From the NCBI GenBank assembly GCA_026874595.1, contig CM049322.1, positions 30,877,340 through 30,941,339 on the forward strand: a DNA stretch of 64,000 nucleotides, written 5' to 3'. Each line of letters starts with the position of its first letter. Position 1 is the stretch's first letter. The DNA is from Sipunculus nudus (Eukaryota > Annelida > Sipuncula > Golfingiida > Sipunculidae). Below are positions 47,020 to 59,000 of the stretch, in pieces. A model generated the notes under the pieces. It had not been told where the DNA came from. It searched no databases and was given only the letters and a program-made list of their open reading frames with translations. The position numbers were made by a program, and so were the translations under genes.

Positions 47020-47717
47020 CCCCCTACAGTATAATGCATTACATATAAGATTAAATATACTGAGCACCAAAAGGCACATAAAGTAATGTCAGAAACATCG
47101 GTGCATGTGCACTTATGTGTACATAAAACGTTTCTGTTAATAAACATAATAAATATTTGGCCACAGGGGGCGGTAGCAGACTAGGTGTCAGTGTTTATCA
47201 GTAAAGACAACCACACAAATGCATTTGTGTGTGTGGTTAACAAGCTTTTCTTAACAATATAAGACTTGATTGTGTAATATTCTTACAAAACTAAAAAAGG
47301 TATGCAGATATGGATATAGACCCTCCGACAGACCCTCGATATAACATGACTTTTTTGGACGACGAAGGGGTCGGTATTCCGCTGTGTTCTTTTAAAATCT
47401 TCTTTCCATCTGCTGAGATAAAGAATGCTGTAAAACGAGGAACAAAACTACAGACAACGGTTAGTATTAAATGTCATCGTTAGGGGGAGCACCTAACAGC
47501 CCGAATCCTTGGTGACACAGATTGCCTTTCAGGACATCGAGGCCTATAAGAAGTTTATTCCAGTTTTATCACGTGATCTATCGCGATACGTGCATGATTT
47601 GATTCACTCCTCATATGTCAGGTATATAAGATAAACATTTACATATCACCGTTACCATGGAGCCTGTTTGAAGGTCACGACACCGGCGACTGTCAGTGAG
47701 TGAAACATATTACCTCG

Positions 47718-47722
<5 letters not shown>

Positions 47723-47756
<34 letters not shown>
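47723..47756. repeat. TA microsatellite beside the copy B donor
   Basis: TA repeats about 25 bases downstream of the copy B GTGAGTG site; copy A has a shorter TATATGTATATATA there. Confidence 0.9.
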
Positions 47757-47759
<3 letters not shown>

Positions 47760-48017
47760 TAAGGAGCCTTTATTCATTTTTTATACCGGCATATTAATAT
47801 ATTTGAAATGGACCAGGTGTCAGCACAGTAGACTATGTACCGCACATTTCTTTTGGGGATGAGTGGTAGTACATGGTAGGGCGACATCAGTGTGATAATT
47901 AGCGAGACAACGTATAACATACTAAAGTATAAGCAACACTTTATGACTCTACTTTACACATCATATGTGAGATCATTTGTTCAAGTTCACATTAACAAAT
48001 TACATTCATTCCTATAG

Positions 48018-48077
48018 GAAGAACACCATAATCAAAGTTCTATTAACAATTGCTGAGCGGTGGGATGCCCTCATTTG
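48018..48077 (+). pseudogene. Leader exon, copy B (disrupted)
   Basis: The same acceptor (TTCCTATAG) as in copy A and a better donor (GTGAGT). A deletion of about 10 bases relative to copy A (the CCTTGTACTG segment) breaks the hydrophobic run, so it would not encode a good signal peptide. Confidence 0.5.
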
Positions 48078-48124
48078 GTGAGTCGATTGGATTGTTAAAT
48101 TACCTCATTCTGAAAGTTTTGGCA

Positions 48125-49255
48125 TTTTGGACAAAATCCTTGTGAATTAAATACATCCATGCGTTTATCTCAGTAGTGGTTGAAAATCAGAGCCTGAAAT
48201 TATGATTGTCCATAAATCTTAGATTGCTTTATCTTGTGTAAAGGAATGGCGACGCCGGCTTAAACCGTTGTTAAGTGGTGTCCATCTGGGCTTCTGTTTT
48301 GGGTGAAAATCACACATATCTCGGGAGTTCATGGTTTGATGTATCCGTTGGATGTATCAGCATGTCCAATCATCGTGATTAGCTTTCTCATACACACAAC
48401 AAGTGGCCCCATGTAAAACCAATAATTCATAAAATACATTCGGTCTGAAAGTTTGCATGTCCAAAGGAATAAGGTGTCATCTTGTACACATGACAGGTCG
48501 TGCCTCCATGCCTCCTTCACACCATATACCTCCTTGGGTTACCTTTGCATCTTTGAAGCCACAAATGTGAGGGCTGCCGCACTTTATCCAAACTTCCGTG
48601 AACTAGTGAATATTTTAAGTAGCTTATCGACTGCCAATATTCTAGATTAGCAAGCAGCATGTACAACAGCTTGACCAAAATATAAAAGCAACAGTAATGT
48701 CTTCTCATAAACATCCTTACCAACATCCCACCTTAAAACAGATAACATTTTTAAATATTTAAGCATTTTTAGACTGGAATCTAACCTAAAATATCTGTGG
48801 AAGGTATGTGAGCTGTATATGTGATTGGAGATATGTACCTTGGTGTAACGCTTGTGTTATGATGAGGTTACATTACACCAGCTGGTTTTAATATTATTAT
48901 AATAACAATAAAATTATCCTTACTTATTAGAATAATCAAATATTGAGGTATACGTGGCATTCTAGTTAATTCATCACTGTTAAAAAATGTTGAGTATGTG
49001 TTATGAAATCAAAACGACGCAGAGGAAACAGGACAAATTAGTCTGAAAAATTGAACACTGCATTTCCTTTCATCTAGCGGTCATAGTCAATACTGGTATA
49101 GGTTACAAAAACAGGTATACAACATATAGGTTGACACTTCAGTTTACGTTAAGTCAACAACACTCCTAACGAGTGAATAAGGTATGAGTATGATCCAAAA
49201 TATTACATATGATAAAGTAATAAAAGTAAAACTAAATCGTCAAGAAAATTAGGCT

Positions 49256-49309
<54 letters not shown>

Positions 49310-49870
49310 GTTGGAGATAACCGTCTCTATTTTTATGTGCATATCCATCAGAAATGGCAATTTTCACTGGTTTCTATTCACTTTGGGCAAGTATTGGCAA
49401 CTTTATATCAGATTATATATCACATTTTTTAACCTGGTCAGCCAACCCTAGAATGAACATACGTCTGACACTGATTCCGACAGAGAGTCCGACCTCTCTG
49501 ATCACAGTGATGTAACCACAGATCGTCTCTGTAATCTCCTCATTTTTTGCAAGACTTTTGGGTGAAAGTCATGCATTGACCTAACCACTGTCAGATTCGG
49601 ACCCATACCTCCTAATTCACTGGCTCAGTAATTAAACACAAAATCCATTCAAGCACCGTAACAGATCATATCGCCGGATCTACCAGGAGGCCTAAAAAGG
49701 CAGACATACAAACATGACAAGAAACTGATATCTTCTCTGCCCTTCTTGTTGTCAATGTTACCTCCATATTAAAACAAATGCCATTTTGTTAGGCGAACAC
49801 CATCAACATGTCATAAACTGTCTTTGTTATGCTTAAATAAAATATACATAGGATTGCACAATATACAGAT
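48125..49870. other. No gene recognised between cassettes B and C
   Basis: AT-rich DNA with a TA microsatellite at 49,259-49,307. Confidence 0.4.
49259..49307. repeat. TA microsatellite
   Basis: About 49 bases of TA repeats. Confidence 0.95.
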
Positions 49871-49924
49871 ATCAAGAAATCTATCATTACTCGTCCCATA
49901 CAGGGACGAAGAAAGGGTAACATG

Positions 49925-50170
49925 ACAATGGATTGCTGCCGGGGCAGCACCTCAGAGCACGTATGATCTGGGTCTCTGCGGTCATTGTTCCGCGTTCAAT
50001 TAGTGTGAATCAAGAGCTCAGATAAACATGGATCAATATGGCTCTGGTCATGTCGTCTTTCAAGAAGTATGTTTCACAACAGCAAAAATAAATATGTTAA
50101 TAATGCCGTTACCATTGTGCTTTTTTAAGGCTCCTGACACCTCCGACTTGGGGTGAGTAAATGTGCTGCT
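49925..50170 (+). promoter_or_regulatory. Cassette C: candidate promoter/5'-UTR exon of the Ig gene
   Basis: A third, more diverged version of the cassette. 'ggggcagcacctcagagcac' (49,939) matches 'ggggcagcaccttacagcac' in A, and 'ccgttaccattg...ctcctgacacctccgacttggg|gtgagtaa' (50,106-50,160) matches the A and B 5'-UTR donor region. GTGAGT is present at the equivalent position in all three copies (44,432; 47,696; 50,153). The inferred donor is thus conserved. The transcription start is not determined. Confidence 0.5.
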
Positions 50171-51541
50171 CCATGGCGAAGACATTATACATGCAAATAT
50201 GGTGCATCAGTCATTGTCTGATATTTATAATGTAAATTAGGCGAAATAATCTCAAAATATAATATTTCTTTGAAGTGTTTAACATGGCAAAATATATATG
50301 TATGCATCCACATAATATGCAATAAGAGATAAACAGATAAGTCAATGACTTCAGTTTAAGTCGGTGGCACCCGACTTTTGAAACTAAACTCCTCTGGTCC
50401 CGACCTGGGGATGCTTCCTCTTTAGTTTTAACATGCACGAAAGACCCTTTGTGTGTCGGGCTTGTTTCTCATATATCCCGAAATGTCTGAAGATTTTGCC
50501 TTTATTTTGCGATGAGACTGTCTCAGCTTCATCTATCAGAAATTTTTCCAGTGTAATCGGTCAAAGTTAGCCTGGCCCATGGAAAACCCGACGTCTTCAG
50601 CTTGATTAAACCTATCAGTCACTGGTATCAGTGCTTGACCTCGGTGACACATTTTCTTTATTATACCTTTTAGATTATGTGGTCTCTGATTTGATTTATT
50701 TAAATTTAAGTAACATGACTATAAGGCATGAATATATATATTTATAAATATATATATATATGTGTGTGTGTGTGTTGGTCTGTGTGTACATACACAAAGC
50801 CACTTGGCGACCGTACCTCGCAAGTTCAAGAATTCCTTTTTTTTAAAGAATTCTTTTCAAGAATCGCCAATTCTTAAGTGTTTCCCTTGTCTTTAGATCC
50901 CCCTCACCCACAAAGTTTCGCCTTATATGACCGACAGTTTAATGAAATACTGTATTTTTAAACTGGACACAATACATTGCTGCATTTGAAATTTTGCAAT
51001 GTACAGGACTGGTGTGGTGTTTGCCATAGAGATTGGCTTGACAGCCCCCCTACCCCCCTAATAAAATATTTCATCACAAACGGGTCATTACAAGAGTCAA
51101 GTAAAATAAGTAGCCATTCAGGAGCTGCACTATTGACTATTTAGTAGCGTTCGGATTGATAAAAATTTGTACACATAGTTGTCTTGATAAACCGTTTAAT
51201 GTAATTATATCCATTCACGTGGGACTTTTAAAATTTCAATTGTACCTTTAATCTTAATGATTGACTTAATAAATTGAGTGTGATATTTATATAATATGTT
51301 TTTGCTAAATCAAATGCCCATTTCATTTTGTATTATTTGTTCAAGAATATGTCTCTATTCTATGTGTCTGTTGGAAATTTGTTCATGAAACATTAGAACA
51401 AGGGGTAAACTGATTAAGGTCTTAAAATATAACGTTTAAGATAATATATATTGCAAATACATTGTTCACTGCACTTGCAGATAATCATGAAAAAAATTCT
51501 AGTTAGACAACAACAATTAGGAAATACACTTCCTTTTGCAG

Positions 51542-51658
51542 GATAAAATCTTGAAGATGACATTATATCCGGGATTTGCAATCTTTATAGACCAGAGAAC
51601 TCAAAGATGTTGATCTTCATTTATTTAACTCTCTCATCCCTGAACTGGATTTCTGCCG
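51542..51658 (+). CDS. Ig gene exon: 5' UTR plus signal peptide
   Basis: Acceptor TCCTTTTGCAG ends at 51,541. A first ATG at about 51,558 gives a 20-codon-scale frame that stops at once, so it is a short upstream frame. The ATG at 51,607 starts MLIFIYLTLSSLNWISA, a clear hydrophobic leader, and a GTAAGT donor follows at 51,659. The split Gly codon is completed by the next exon, with probable cleavage just before or after that Gly. Confidence 0.75.
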
Positions 51659-51872
51659 GTAAGTCAATAACTCATTAGTAGGTTCATGCATTCAGAAGCA
51701 TTTAAGTTCCCTATACTGCATTACATTCTTTAAAATTAAACCTGATCTATTCTGGAACACACCGGAATTCATAGCATGTGCAAAAAAATTGAAATAAATG
51801 AAAAAAAATATTTTACATGAAATAATATCATTACCGTATAAAATTTATAGAAGGTAGAAGGTAAATGTATTA

Positions 51873-51937
<65 letters not shown>

Positions 51938-52083
51938 AATAGCCACTCTGGTTCATTGTATGTCCAAGGAATAGAGAATTGATTTTCTAGCGAAACGATT
52001 GGAACGCCGGACTTGTGCGTTATTCGACCTGGATTCGCATCCCGCATCGACATAATATTTTCTACTAAGCAAAATGTTTACGT

Positions 52084-52136
<53 letters not shown>

Positions 52137-52473
52137 TAATCTACTGGTGTCTTGCAATAAACAACTCTCTATGGTTGTGTGCTTTATGGTATGACGCCAA
52201 AGTTTTATAGTTATATAAATATGAGGGAATCAAATTTTGGCAGACATTTTTACATTTTTACGTAGTTTCGTGCAACATGTTGGAGAGAGTCTTACCTGAT
52301 GAGTGCAAAAAAGGTTGCACGAAACTACCTGGTCGTAAAAATGACTGACAAATTTGATTCTCTCTCTCTCTCTATATATATATATATCAATAGCAGACAC
52401 CTACATGGTAAGAGATGAGACCGGACGTGTCACCTGTCAGATCAATAGTGATGGCAGTACTATTCAAACTATA

Positions 52474-52524
<51 letters not shown>

Positions 52525-53021
52525 GTATATGTATATGTATAAAGTTGAAAGCTCAGCTTTTATGTTTAATTACTCAAGTAACTGTAATTGAAAGAAGCCC
52601 TTCTGTTGCGAAATAATTTGACACCAACATCTGTTAGTTAATTGTGCAGGTCAGCAGATTGCATCAGTAGCAGACACCTACATGGTAAAAGATGAGACCG
52701 GACGTGTCACCTGTCAGATCAACAGTGGTGGCAGGGCTATTCAATCTGTAACATGGGAGCGACAAGTTCTCAGTGGAGGACAAATTACTGTCTATGTATA
52801 CCATGTAGCTCAAGAGATTGGAGAACCAAAGTTGGACCTGATTGATCGATCAGATTATGAACACTTCAATAACGGCACCAGCAGACTGGTTATACACAGA
52901 GTCCATACAGATCCTGATCAAGCCAACCACACTTGTCGTGTGGACTTCATGGGACCACAAGCAGAGGATACAGGCCAAGTGTTTGTTATTGGTAATGTTA
53001 TCATATAAAATAAAATAGGAC

Positions 53022-53081
<60 letters not shown>

Positions 53082-56000
53082 CATTTTACTCAATGGTTTA
53101 AGGTTAGTCCTATAAAAGATAGAGACAGGCCTGAGACAGGCAATAAAGCCCTATAACGGTTCTGCTCTATGATCCTGTATTTACATCTTTACATCTCTGG
53201 CAATAAATGCTGTATATGATTGCTATAAAATTTTCATAAAATAATTGCAAAGATACTGTCTGTATACAAATGATTCCAACCGGTCTGGCACCATCTCTAA
53301 AGACTGAATTGTGCAACAAATGATAAGATAATCCCTGCTATAATAATGGAGAAATTGTTTTATTTTAACTTGAAATAGACCATGCAAAGGGAAATTGTAT
53401 AGTCCCTTTTATGAGCATTATGTTGCCTAATTTTGTTTAAACTGAGGATGATGACCAAAAAATGGGTATGCCAGATTTATTTTATTTTCAAAGTCAGAAA
53501 AATATCTGTAAAGTCATAAATGTCAGTTTAATGTTAAATGTGAATCTCTCTACATAATCTAAATACACTCACCACAAAAAATATTAACTATAGGTGGCTC
53601 ATGTAAAAAAGATAAATTCATCTAAGATGGATAAGCATAGCAAATTTTAAAGCAATGTATGGATTAATTATTGCAAAATGGAATTCCTTATGATCTTCAA
53701 ATGAAAATATTATTGATAAATTTTTTTTTGGTTCAAATGTAGGACTGATAACAGGAATGTGTATGTGTATCATATTTATTATTTTAACACAAGTCCAAAC
53801 ATATTTAACACCAGTGTTGACCATTTTTTTCAGACTTTGGAGTTATAGTTTCATACAGCATACAGCATTTTTTCCAATGTTTGACCTTTTACGGTTACAT
53901 ACGCTTTAATATGACACAATACGTTTTGTTAGGATCACGGACAAGATGTATTCAATCAATGATCTACCTTGATTGAAAAAAAAGATCCCTTTCTATTCTA
54001 TGAAGATCTGTTACGATACAACGACGATATCATGCATGGATCTCACGATCATCAAATTTGAATCTAAGATCTCTTACATTTACTAACGTCTTTACTAACC
54101 CTACTTTCATAAAGTTATCTTACCTTTTGTTGATTTTCTTAAAAGTAGGAGGCCGATTAAACATGATAGGGACAGGATCGGTATAAAAAAAAGAAGATTT
54201 TGTATCTTCGTCCATGCAACCCATTCTGTTCTGCATTACAGTAGGAAACACAATGAATTCGTCTTGCATTATGGCCCCTTTTATAAGAAAGGACGGCAAA
54301 CGCACAAGAACGTGTAACAGCCATCGTGGCACAGTGCTGTAAGTCTTGGCAGAATCGTAAGGTCGGATCAACGTTAACTCATACTTGCCAAGATCTACTC
54401 CGTCGTTGTATTACGATTAACCCGCTTATATACAATGCGTTCTTCCACCCTCTACTACGCATAACTCCGCTCTGAAACGACTTTTTATAGCTGACATGAT
54501 CGTGACAAAATAATAGCAGGTTTAAAGTGTGGCACAATCATAAGGATGTCTCACGATCATGTAGATCCCTCGGCATCACTACGATTTTGATCTACACTCT
54601 GTCACGCTCTGTAAGATGAGATGCGATCTAAACACGATTAAAAAATGACGCGGAAACCTTGGCCTAATGTAAACGCAGCATTAGTTTTGCCCACTACAGT
54701 CTCGAACCTAGGTTTCAAACTTTTCGAAATACATGTTGTATTTGTTCACAACGAAAGGTCTATTTGCTCTGCCCTGCGTGGGACTCATGCATGACCGGCA
54801 ATCAGCACCTTGCTGTTATACGACCGAGATTTCATTCAGGCGTGCCGGATTACGTGGACATCGTTTTTCGCTATTACCGAAGTTTGTTAAGATAAGAACC
54901 TAAAAATATGAAGGATGGAAATCCGTTCGCAAGGAATATTCCGGTTTACGCCAAATGCCAGATTATCAAATTTCGTATTGAAATGTTTTGTCTGCTTATA
55001 CCAATAGGACATGCTCGAATCTTTCTTAATATTACACATTCGTGGGTCACTAATGATCAGGTTAAGTAGTTTTTGTTTCTCCTACAATTGAACAAATTCT
55101 GAATACACTTTCCGTAAAACCTGAAAGGCCAACAAATTTCTATAACGTAGATATCACGGTGGATAAGGACACCTTCAAAATATTAGTCCTCTTCTTGTTT
55201 ATACGATTTTCAAATAAGACCAACGGCACCTCTGTCTTCCACCCAAGACAAATGCAGACATGGAAACTTACCAAAAAGCTAAGGAAAAGTAAGTTTAATA
55301 CATTTAAAAAAATAAGTTATTCCTGATATATTTCAATGCTTTAGTTCCACATGGAGGAGGTTCTCGAAAGACATCACAGTTTTTTCCTTAAAACCATCTT
55401 CAGATTACCTGAACTGTCTTAGTGGAACATGAAAATGTAACAGTTCTCTAACACAGTTTTTTTAAATGATGTACAGGAGTGATAGAATATTCATGCTAGG
55501 TTAATAAAATACACTTTTAAATCAATGCTGTGGAGCATAGTAAGCCATTGCAGCTCCTCAAATATGGGTGTAATTTGGTTCCGCCTCGTTGAACCCCCTC
55601 AATCCGAAGGAATTATCTGCAAGGAGACCACATTGCAAAACTATGGAAGCATTAATCCTTAAATGAAGAGAAAGCTCTTGTTCCATGTAATGTTACTTAA
55701 ACTTAGTGAAAGTAAATCAAACAATGGACATAATTAACACCTTTGTCGAGGCAAAGTTGACACCAAGATTCAAAGCAAAGATAGTTTGCTGCCTACAGAA
55801 TCACATGAACTAGAAATTTTTAACTGATCTTTTGACCCCTGCTCTCAGATACCGATAAACTGAACTTCCGCTTTACTAACATTCCGTTTTAGCAGATTCT
55901 GACACATTCTAACACATATGGTTTGTGCAGCAAATTGAATGGAAGTAATTGGGTAAAAATCGTAACTTATTATATGCCATCGAACTAATTTACATAATGT

Positions 56001-59000
56001 AATATGGAGACTCTTACATATAGCCTTACAGTGTCCCATGAGTGATGGTCTTGGACGAACAGGATTTTGCTCCCTGTAACACTGACACACTCATAAACGT
56101 TGCAACAGATACATCTAGCAAAAAATAGAATGAATTCTTCCAGGAATTCCATGGCCCAGATAAATGAAATAGTTGAGCAAACGTCTCAGTGATCTGATTT
56201 TTTTATATTGAGACTGTTGCTCTTCATACAAAATAGTTTGATTCATGAAAAGTGAGACATGCCGCAACGATCTCTTATCGCTTTGGTAAAATAAATGGTA
56301 GTTTGGATATTGATAGAAGATATTCTTCGGCATATATATGAACTTCAGTATATGAAGTTATCTTTCAACAGTTTTCTTGGAAGTTATCCGGTGGCGGTGC
56401 TTTGAAATATCTAAATGGTATTAGTTGTCCCCCTTCAAGAGGTTTTGGTATATTTTCATATTATACGCTTGGCATAAAACCTTCAGGATGGCCAATCGCA
56501 CGTTAAGCAGATTGCGGACTGTCATACCTGCTGAGTTGTGATTTCAGCTGAATAAGCTTTTTGGCTGAAAAAAAAAACACCCTAGTCGACAAGCACTGAT
56601 TATATACCTCCGTATTTGTATCTACTGTAGCTGCGGCAACTTGTAAAGCTATGCTAAATATCAGGTCGCCCACCACAATCTTTGGCTTGCAGAATGTTGC
56701 TGACGGTGATGATAAAACTTGGTAATCAACGGCAGAGAAATGCCGCTGATAAGCCCAGTTCTAACTGATACAGCGCAAGAATCATCCCTTCGGTGTCATT
56801 TCGGAACGACTGGTTCGTTTCCGGAACAAATTTGATATATTTGACAACAATATAGCTCAATATATACAGAGAGCATTATGCCAGCGTATGCGAGTTTCTT
56901 GTTGCAAATGACGCTTGCACCATCGTGGGCAGCGCTTAACATGTACGATAACTTGATACAATTTTATGCATTTCACTTAATTTCATCAGCATGCAACGTC
57001 TCTTTACCTAACAAAACATGCATCTGCGTAACAACACCTGACATGCAAACATTGACAAGACATTTTTTTGCAAACTTGCAAGGCGATCCTATTACAAAAC
57101 AAAAGGAAAATACTTTAAAATACATTGTATTCAACTCATATATTAATAATATAGCACAATATATACAGAGAGCATTATGCCAGCGTATGCGATTTTCTTG
57201 TTGCAAATGACGCTTGCACCATCGTGGGCAGCGCTTAACATGTACGATAACTTGATACAATTTTATGCATTTCACTTAATTTCATCAGCATGCAACGTCT
57301 CTTTACCTAACAAAACATGCATCTGCGTAACAACACCTGACATGCAAACATTGACAAGACATTTTTTTGCAAACTTGCAAGGCCATCCCATAACAAAACA
57401 AAAGTAAAATACTTTAAAATACATTGTATTCAACTCATATATTAATAAGTTTACCCAATGTCTTATAATGTTATACAATATTCCTTTACAATCTGCCATG
57501 TATCTTTCTACTTTTTCTGTTTCTTTTAATCTACTTTAAATACTGCGAATAAAGATTAATTGTGACCCTCTCTGTGTTTATAAAGGACATATTTATACAA
57601 TAAGAGAATCTGATTTAACAGCATGTTCATTTCATTTTGTTGCATTCATGGAAGGATGCCATATAGAATTTCTCAAAGAGACATGCTTGGGATGCATAAT
57701 TCATATTCCTGACACTATGCTTGTAAATTAAAATAAAAGTTCTTACTAACTGTGCAGTGGAAAATAAATGAATAATTGTTTTATGCTCAATGAACCAAAA
57801 TGAACACCGTCGAGTGTCTTTCAACTTCCAATTGAACAATGTTCATTCACAGGTAAATAATTATTAAGTATTTTATACCGAAATTCCCTCAAATAGGTAC
57901 TTAATGTAGTTTTATATATAGCTTGGTATACAAGATCCCATGTAACAATATCATTCTCTATATTTAAACATCTCCATCTTTCTTGTCATGTTGGTGGTTT
58001 CAACAAATTATCCACAAGTGTACGATCTGCTTTTCTTCACTTTTAACCATTCACCAACTCAAGCCCGCTAATTGTAACAATCATATCCATGTTTTGTTCA
58101 CTTTGTATAATCTTATTAATCAAAAATACATTCTTTCCATTGTGTCGGGATGGCCGCTTTCAGTGCCATCCAGTTCATGTAATTTAGAAAACAATTACAG
58201 GAACGATAACTTGATAGGAACAACATCAATGACACAGCGGGTCGGGGCTGATAGTTTCCTTAAAAATAATTATAATTATCCAAACATGGGTGGTTTAAAT
58301 GTAGGTATCAAAGGAATATTATAAAAAAAGCTAATAATTGAGTGTAAACTGATGCTGACTTGATGAGAAGAAATCCAACAAAATTTATTCATAGGGATAC
58401 GGCTTATACTTAGCTGTAGTCCGCTATTTATCCCAGCAAATATTGATAACGAATGACCGCACGCGTCCCAAAATCTCTCCAATGATTCTCCAACATTTTA
58501 ACCTCAAATATACCCTTCACTCATATTTCCCAAAGAAAACAAACAGTTTGCATTTAGGTTTCGTATTATTTAGCGCTTGGCCGATGATATTGTCGCTCTC
58601 AGATTGATGAGTTTAAAAAAATAAGCGAACAAAAGCGTTAATGGGCAGTTAGTGCTCCGCTGTCACACGTTGGGTCTCGTCTCATATAAACTCCTTCATC
58701 ATAGCTGCCAGCTAAGTTGAAGTACCTTCCATATAGCTTAAATGAATCTCTCTGGGAAGAGCTGGAGGAACCTTGTTGATGCGAAAGTCAAGCAGATGTT
58801 CGATTTAAGTCAAGCTGTCCTCTGGATGCTTTGTCGTACAAACGACGAAGCAGGGATTAAGGATGTATGTTTCGGATCTATATAGTGTAACTGAAACACG
58901 CCTGCCAAATTCCAGAATACTAGTGTCGTCTTTCGCGTGATGTCAAATATCAGCAAAAAACAATGGAAATAATGTGTAAAGTAAGTGTAATAATTTTACA

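Larger units (their letters stand above)
45535..48121 (+). repeat. Segmental duplication copy B (promoter/leader cassette)
   Basis: Aligns with copy A along its length, including the CTGT-rich tract (46,230-46,300), the E-box (about 47,570), a 5'-UTR-type donor GTGAGTG at 47,696 and a leader-type exon at 48,018. A long TA microsatellite has expanded at 46,942-47,017, and the CTCF-like site has lost one base. Confidence 0.8.

Noticed and set aside
46884-47147. Open frame with a long Tyr-Ile repeat
   Set aside because: It is a TA microsatellite read as codons.
56878-57407. Two similar open frames beginning MPAYA
   Set aside because: Product of a 299-bp duplication; the period is not a multiple of 3, copy 2 has a stop, and no domain is recognised.
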